NCBI RefSeq assembly: GCF_964204865.1
Contig: NC_135256.1
Coordinates: 22,162,703-22,226,702, forward strand
Length of the DNA: 64,000 nt
Source of the DNA: Styela clava
Taxonomy: Eukaryota; Chordata; Ascidiacea; Stolidobranchia; Styelidae
Direction: 5' to 3'
A model generated the notes under the pieces. It searched no databases. It was not told the origin of the DNA and saw only the letters and a program-made list of their open reading frames with translations. Below are positions 61,274-64,000 of this stretch, in pieces. Both the position numbers and the translations under genes were made by a program. Position 1 is the stretch's first letter; each line of letters begins with the position of its first letter.

Positions 61274-62080
61274 AGGTGCTGTAAATAACGATATCTCGTC
61301 CCATGATTCCTTACAAATTGCACATTTTATACTGTTATACAACGTTCTCATGCGATTGACCGAGGTAAGCGATTGTTCCAGTCCAGTAAACTTTTCATAA
61401 CTCATGCCTCTGATTCTGAAGCTAATATGAGAACAGAATATTGGTTGTTTTGCCTCGTATACAGATAAATTAAGGAAAACGATCCTTTGATTCTACGACA
61501 ATACTCAATTATTGGACACGAAATGCACATGTATATGGAATGTTTTGCCAAATTTCTGTTGTTGTTGAAGTTTGTCTTGTAGTTATTTGGAAAAATCGCT
61601 TTTTGCTGCAACACACGGAACAATCGATTTTAAATTTTCAGTAGTTAAAAACGGGAGAAGTCGCTCGAAAACTACATTTTATTTCTCATTTAACGCTCAT
61701 TCGACCGATTCTGTATTGCTAGTCTGCTGATCCTTTCAGCGAACTCAGTGATTCTTGACTTCAACGCGTCGGTACCGGTACCGATGTGCACCCTTTGTGT
61801 TTTATAAATTTGAGCGTTGCTCACTTATTTCTCTTATATTATTATATTTTAAACAGCGTCTCAGGTTTTCTTTGTCTACACAGTTTCCTAATCAAATGCT
61901 TCTATTGCATATTGTGCCCAAATAAACGTACACTTATTCACATCCATGATAGCAATGGCATTTTGGAGTGTCAAAAAATGCGGTGTGTACGGTGACTTAC
62001 CACCTCTCTTACCAAGTAGTGATAGAGGTTGGTACAGTAAACTTCTTTAGCGCAATCTTGTAAGAATTGAAAATTATGGT
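61274..62080 (+). other. 3' flank of receptor C
   Basis: No gene. AATAAA at 61921-61926 is a candidate poly(A) signal. A palindromic GGTACCGGTACC word is near 61772. Confidence 0.4.
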
Positions 62081-62081
62081 G

Positions 62082-62480
62082 AGATAATCGAATTTTTTCG
62101 AGGTTTTCCGGTCCCGGGAGCAAACATTTGAATTTACCTGTAAATAGGGGACTAACATAAAATCTTATTGAAATAATAATTGTCGTGACATCCTGCGATT
62201 TTTTAAATGTTTCAGAGTTCGAATATTGGCAATTTTGTAAAAATAGAAATGTTTGTCAAAATAATCGAATTATTTCGAACTTTTCCGTTCCCTGGGACAA
62301 AAATATGATTTCACCATTGAACAGACAACCAACATTTCGATCTATTTTGGGTTCGAATATTGGCAATTTTGTGACCATTTTGACAAGATAATGGAATTAT
62401 TTGGAAGTTTTCCGTCTCGGGGACAAAAATTTGAATTTAACTGTAAATAGAGAATTACTATATATTATATATATATATAT
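62082..62480 (+). repeat. Three degenerate repeats of about 150-175 bp
   Basis: ATAATCGAATT..TTTCGA..TTTTCCG..GGGA..AAA..TTTGAATTT recurs at about 62082, 62258 and 62380. A GACATCCTGCGATTTTT word lies at 62188 and 62510. Non-coding. Confidence 0.65.
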
Positions 62481-62529
62481 AATTTATCGCAATAAAACAA
62501 TTCTCGAGACATCCTGCGATTTTTCGAGT

Positions 62530-63162
62530 AATAGTGCGGCGCCCCATTTAGAAGCCACTGTACAAGCGTGAGGATCACACTCGTCATCGAATCTCTGATT
62601 ACCCCACATGGGCTAGCAGGTTCGAATCCCGCGAGGGGGTTTCTGGAATCCTAGCCGCCTTAGGGTGGTTCATGTAGCCGCTGGTCGGTGACGGCTTCCT
62701 CCAACATCAAGTCCATGTATCTGAAACCGATAACTGACTAATAACCGTGTTTCCCCGAAAATAAGACCTAGCCAACAGCGCAAATTTTTTTTTGATCTAG
62801 TGACCTAGTCGATAGCAAGAGATCTCTTATACACGTTTTAAATGATTAATCTAAAACGTGTGAGAGAGGAAAACGTTTTTATAAGTAAATGGATATCGGT
62901 TTTCGTATTTTTTATAATTTATTTGAAAATCTCGTAATTCTCTACTTCGTATTTTTGTTTTTGGAGAATAAAAATAAAAGACATCCCTAAAAACAGGCCC
63001 TGGTGTCATTTTTCGAATAAAAATTGAAGTAATACCCAGTTTTATTCTCTGGGAAACACAGTAATCACATACCCACTCGGACGAGAGGCCGTAGTTCCCT
63101 CAATGATTTAATCGCCATATCGACTTGATAGGCCCCTGGGATAGGTATGTATATCGTATTCA
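62530..63162 (+). mobile_element. tRNA-SINE split by a nested element
   Basis: 5' part to about 62744 with a perfect B box GGTTCGAATCC (62619-62629) and the body word CCTCCAACATCAAGTCCATG. The 3' part (CGGACGAGAGGCCGTAG, then GGGATAGGTATG) resumes at about 63062. Confidence 0.85.
62745..63061. mobile_element. hAT-like MITE inserted in the SINE
   Basis: Begins CCGTGTTTCCCCGAAAATAA and ends TTATTCTCTGGGAAACACAG, an inverted pair. The flanks TAATAAC and TAATCAC look like a decayed target duplication. 317 bp, non-coding. Confidence 0.75.
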
Positions 63163-63301
63163 ACGGTGAAATCGTATTTTTTCCAGCGGGGATAATAAAA
63201 AAAAATAATTTGATCATCTCGTAAACAAGGGCAATTTCTACGAACTTGCAACCATTCGTATTGCAATGAGTCCGAAACTCACAGAATGTCACAATTAGAT
63301 G

Positions 63302-63541
63302 TCATGTTAGTCCTCTATTGTAAAAATATAACTTAAAAATTCTGATCTTTATTTTACGTAATTTGACCTGATTTGATGCAATTCTGATAAATACGACACG
63401 ATTCTCATCACAGTGTGGTACTACATCAATCAGAATGCCTTTATACATATTTCCACCGTGTCCAAGAACCTCTTTGGAAGGTTGGATCAATCTGCGCCAC
63501 CTTGATGTAACTAATCCTGTTTGTTTTCTGTAATAGGCCAT
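63302..63541 (-). other. Unplaced 79-codon frame
   Basis: The minus strand reads a non-repetitive, balanced sequence (SRWRRLIQPSKEVLGHGG and VVPHCDENRVVFIRIAS) with no stop. It could be an exon of a gene lying further right or a transposon relic. No family recognised and no clear splice sites checked beyond the ends. Confidence 0.25.
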
Positions 63542-64000
63542 GGGCCCATTGCTAATATATATTATCCGATTTTATATCCTTTGACTAAAATAGTTGAAAA
63601 TATATATCCTTGACTATATATCATTTATTATCAAATGGCTTTTCTACAAACTGAGTCACATTTCTGGCATAAACATTAAAGCAACAGCATTACTATACAC
63701 TATTAAAGCTTACTGTGAATAAGGTAAGCAGAGTTTCAAAGAATAAATCATGTAGAAAGTCATCATCTGAAGTGGCTTATCAATATCCATTTATATGAGA
63801 CAGTGCAACAACAAAAAGCATGGAAAATAAAACATCAGAGGTGTAGTACAGGGTCAGCATGTCAGATCTAGTAGGCAATGCAGAGAACCAGGAAATGCCG
63901 TTTAAAAAACAAAAAAACCCACTTCAGTCAGGTAGTACAAAATAGGATAGGAAATAATGAAAATTCAGAAACATAATACCATTACATGATATTTCGCTAT
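63542..64000. other. Right end, nothing recognised
   Basis: AT-rich DNA with TATA runs; no gene evidence. Confidence 0.4.

Noticed and set aside
1-64000. CRISPR array, bacterial operon or prophage
   Set aside because: Introns, SINEs and animal protein families show nuclear animal DNA; the only regular array is the 67-bp satellite without spacers.

Overview
The window reads as AT-rich invertebrate nuclear DNA with short, phase-conserved exons, many small introns carrying transposon debris, and no bacterial-style operons. The gene types and compact introns suggest a tunicate (ascidian), but that is an inference from overall character; no sequence here proves the species. Gene models were built by hand from open frames, GT/AG borders and matching intron phases. 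No transcript data or database search was available.

Layout. 1-4053 (+): the 3' five-sixths of a secreted two-CUB, trypsin-like protease. 5180-8015: a decayed non-LTR retrotransposon. 9753-12554 (+): a four-exon Ly6/uPAR three-finger protein with a GPI-type tail. 14980-15885 (-): a sequon-rich predicted secreted or luminal protein with a ZU5-like region. 16327-20384 (-): a nine-exon atlastin/GBP-type GTPase whose last donor could splice in phase into the previous ORF. 27029-31342 (+): three tandem pirin genes, the first with an in-frame signal-peptide-like N-terminus. 31935-33078: a 67-bp satellite. 36951-53037: an 8.7-kb tandem segmental duplication carrying two nearly identical nine-exon class A GPCR genes. 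54456-61273 (+): a third, older GPCR paralogue with the same nine-exon phase pattern.

Mobile DNA is abundant and well marked. There are at least five hAT-type elements, four of them with near-perfect or perfect 8-bp target duplications. A tRNA-derived SINE family has about six copies. A 203-bp element with 40-bp inverted ends and 9-bp target duplications occurs twice and appears identical. There are also a 1.1-kb fold-back element, a Tc/mariner-like transposase relic and several LINE fragments. Most sit in introns and they allow relative dating: the SINE in the GPCR intron predates the duplication, while the hAT in copy A and the 203-bp element in copy B are best explained as later insertions.

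The genes do not form one pathway. The most notable local biology is the receptor expansion (an I-R-L motif in place of D-R-Y, and recent divergence concentrated in the extracellular loops), the pirin triplication with a possible secreted member, and the unusual GTPase/ZU5-like pair.
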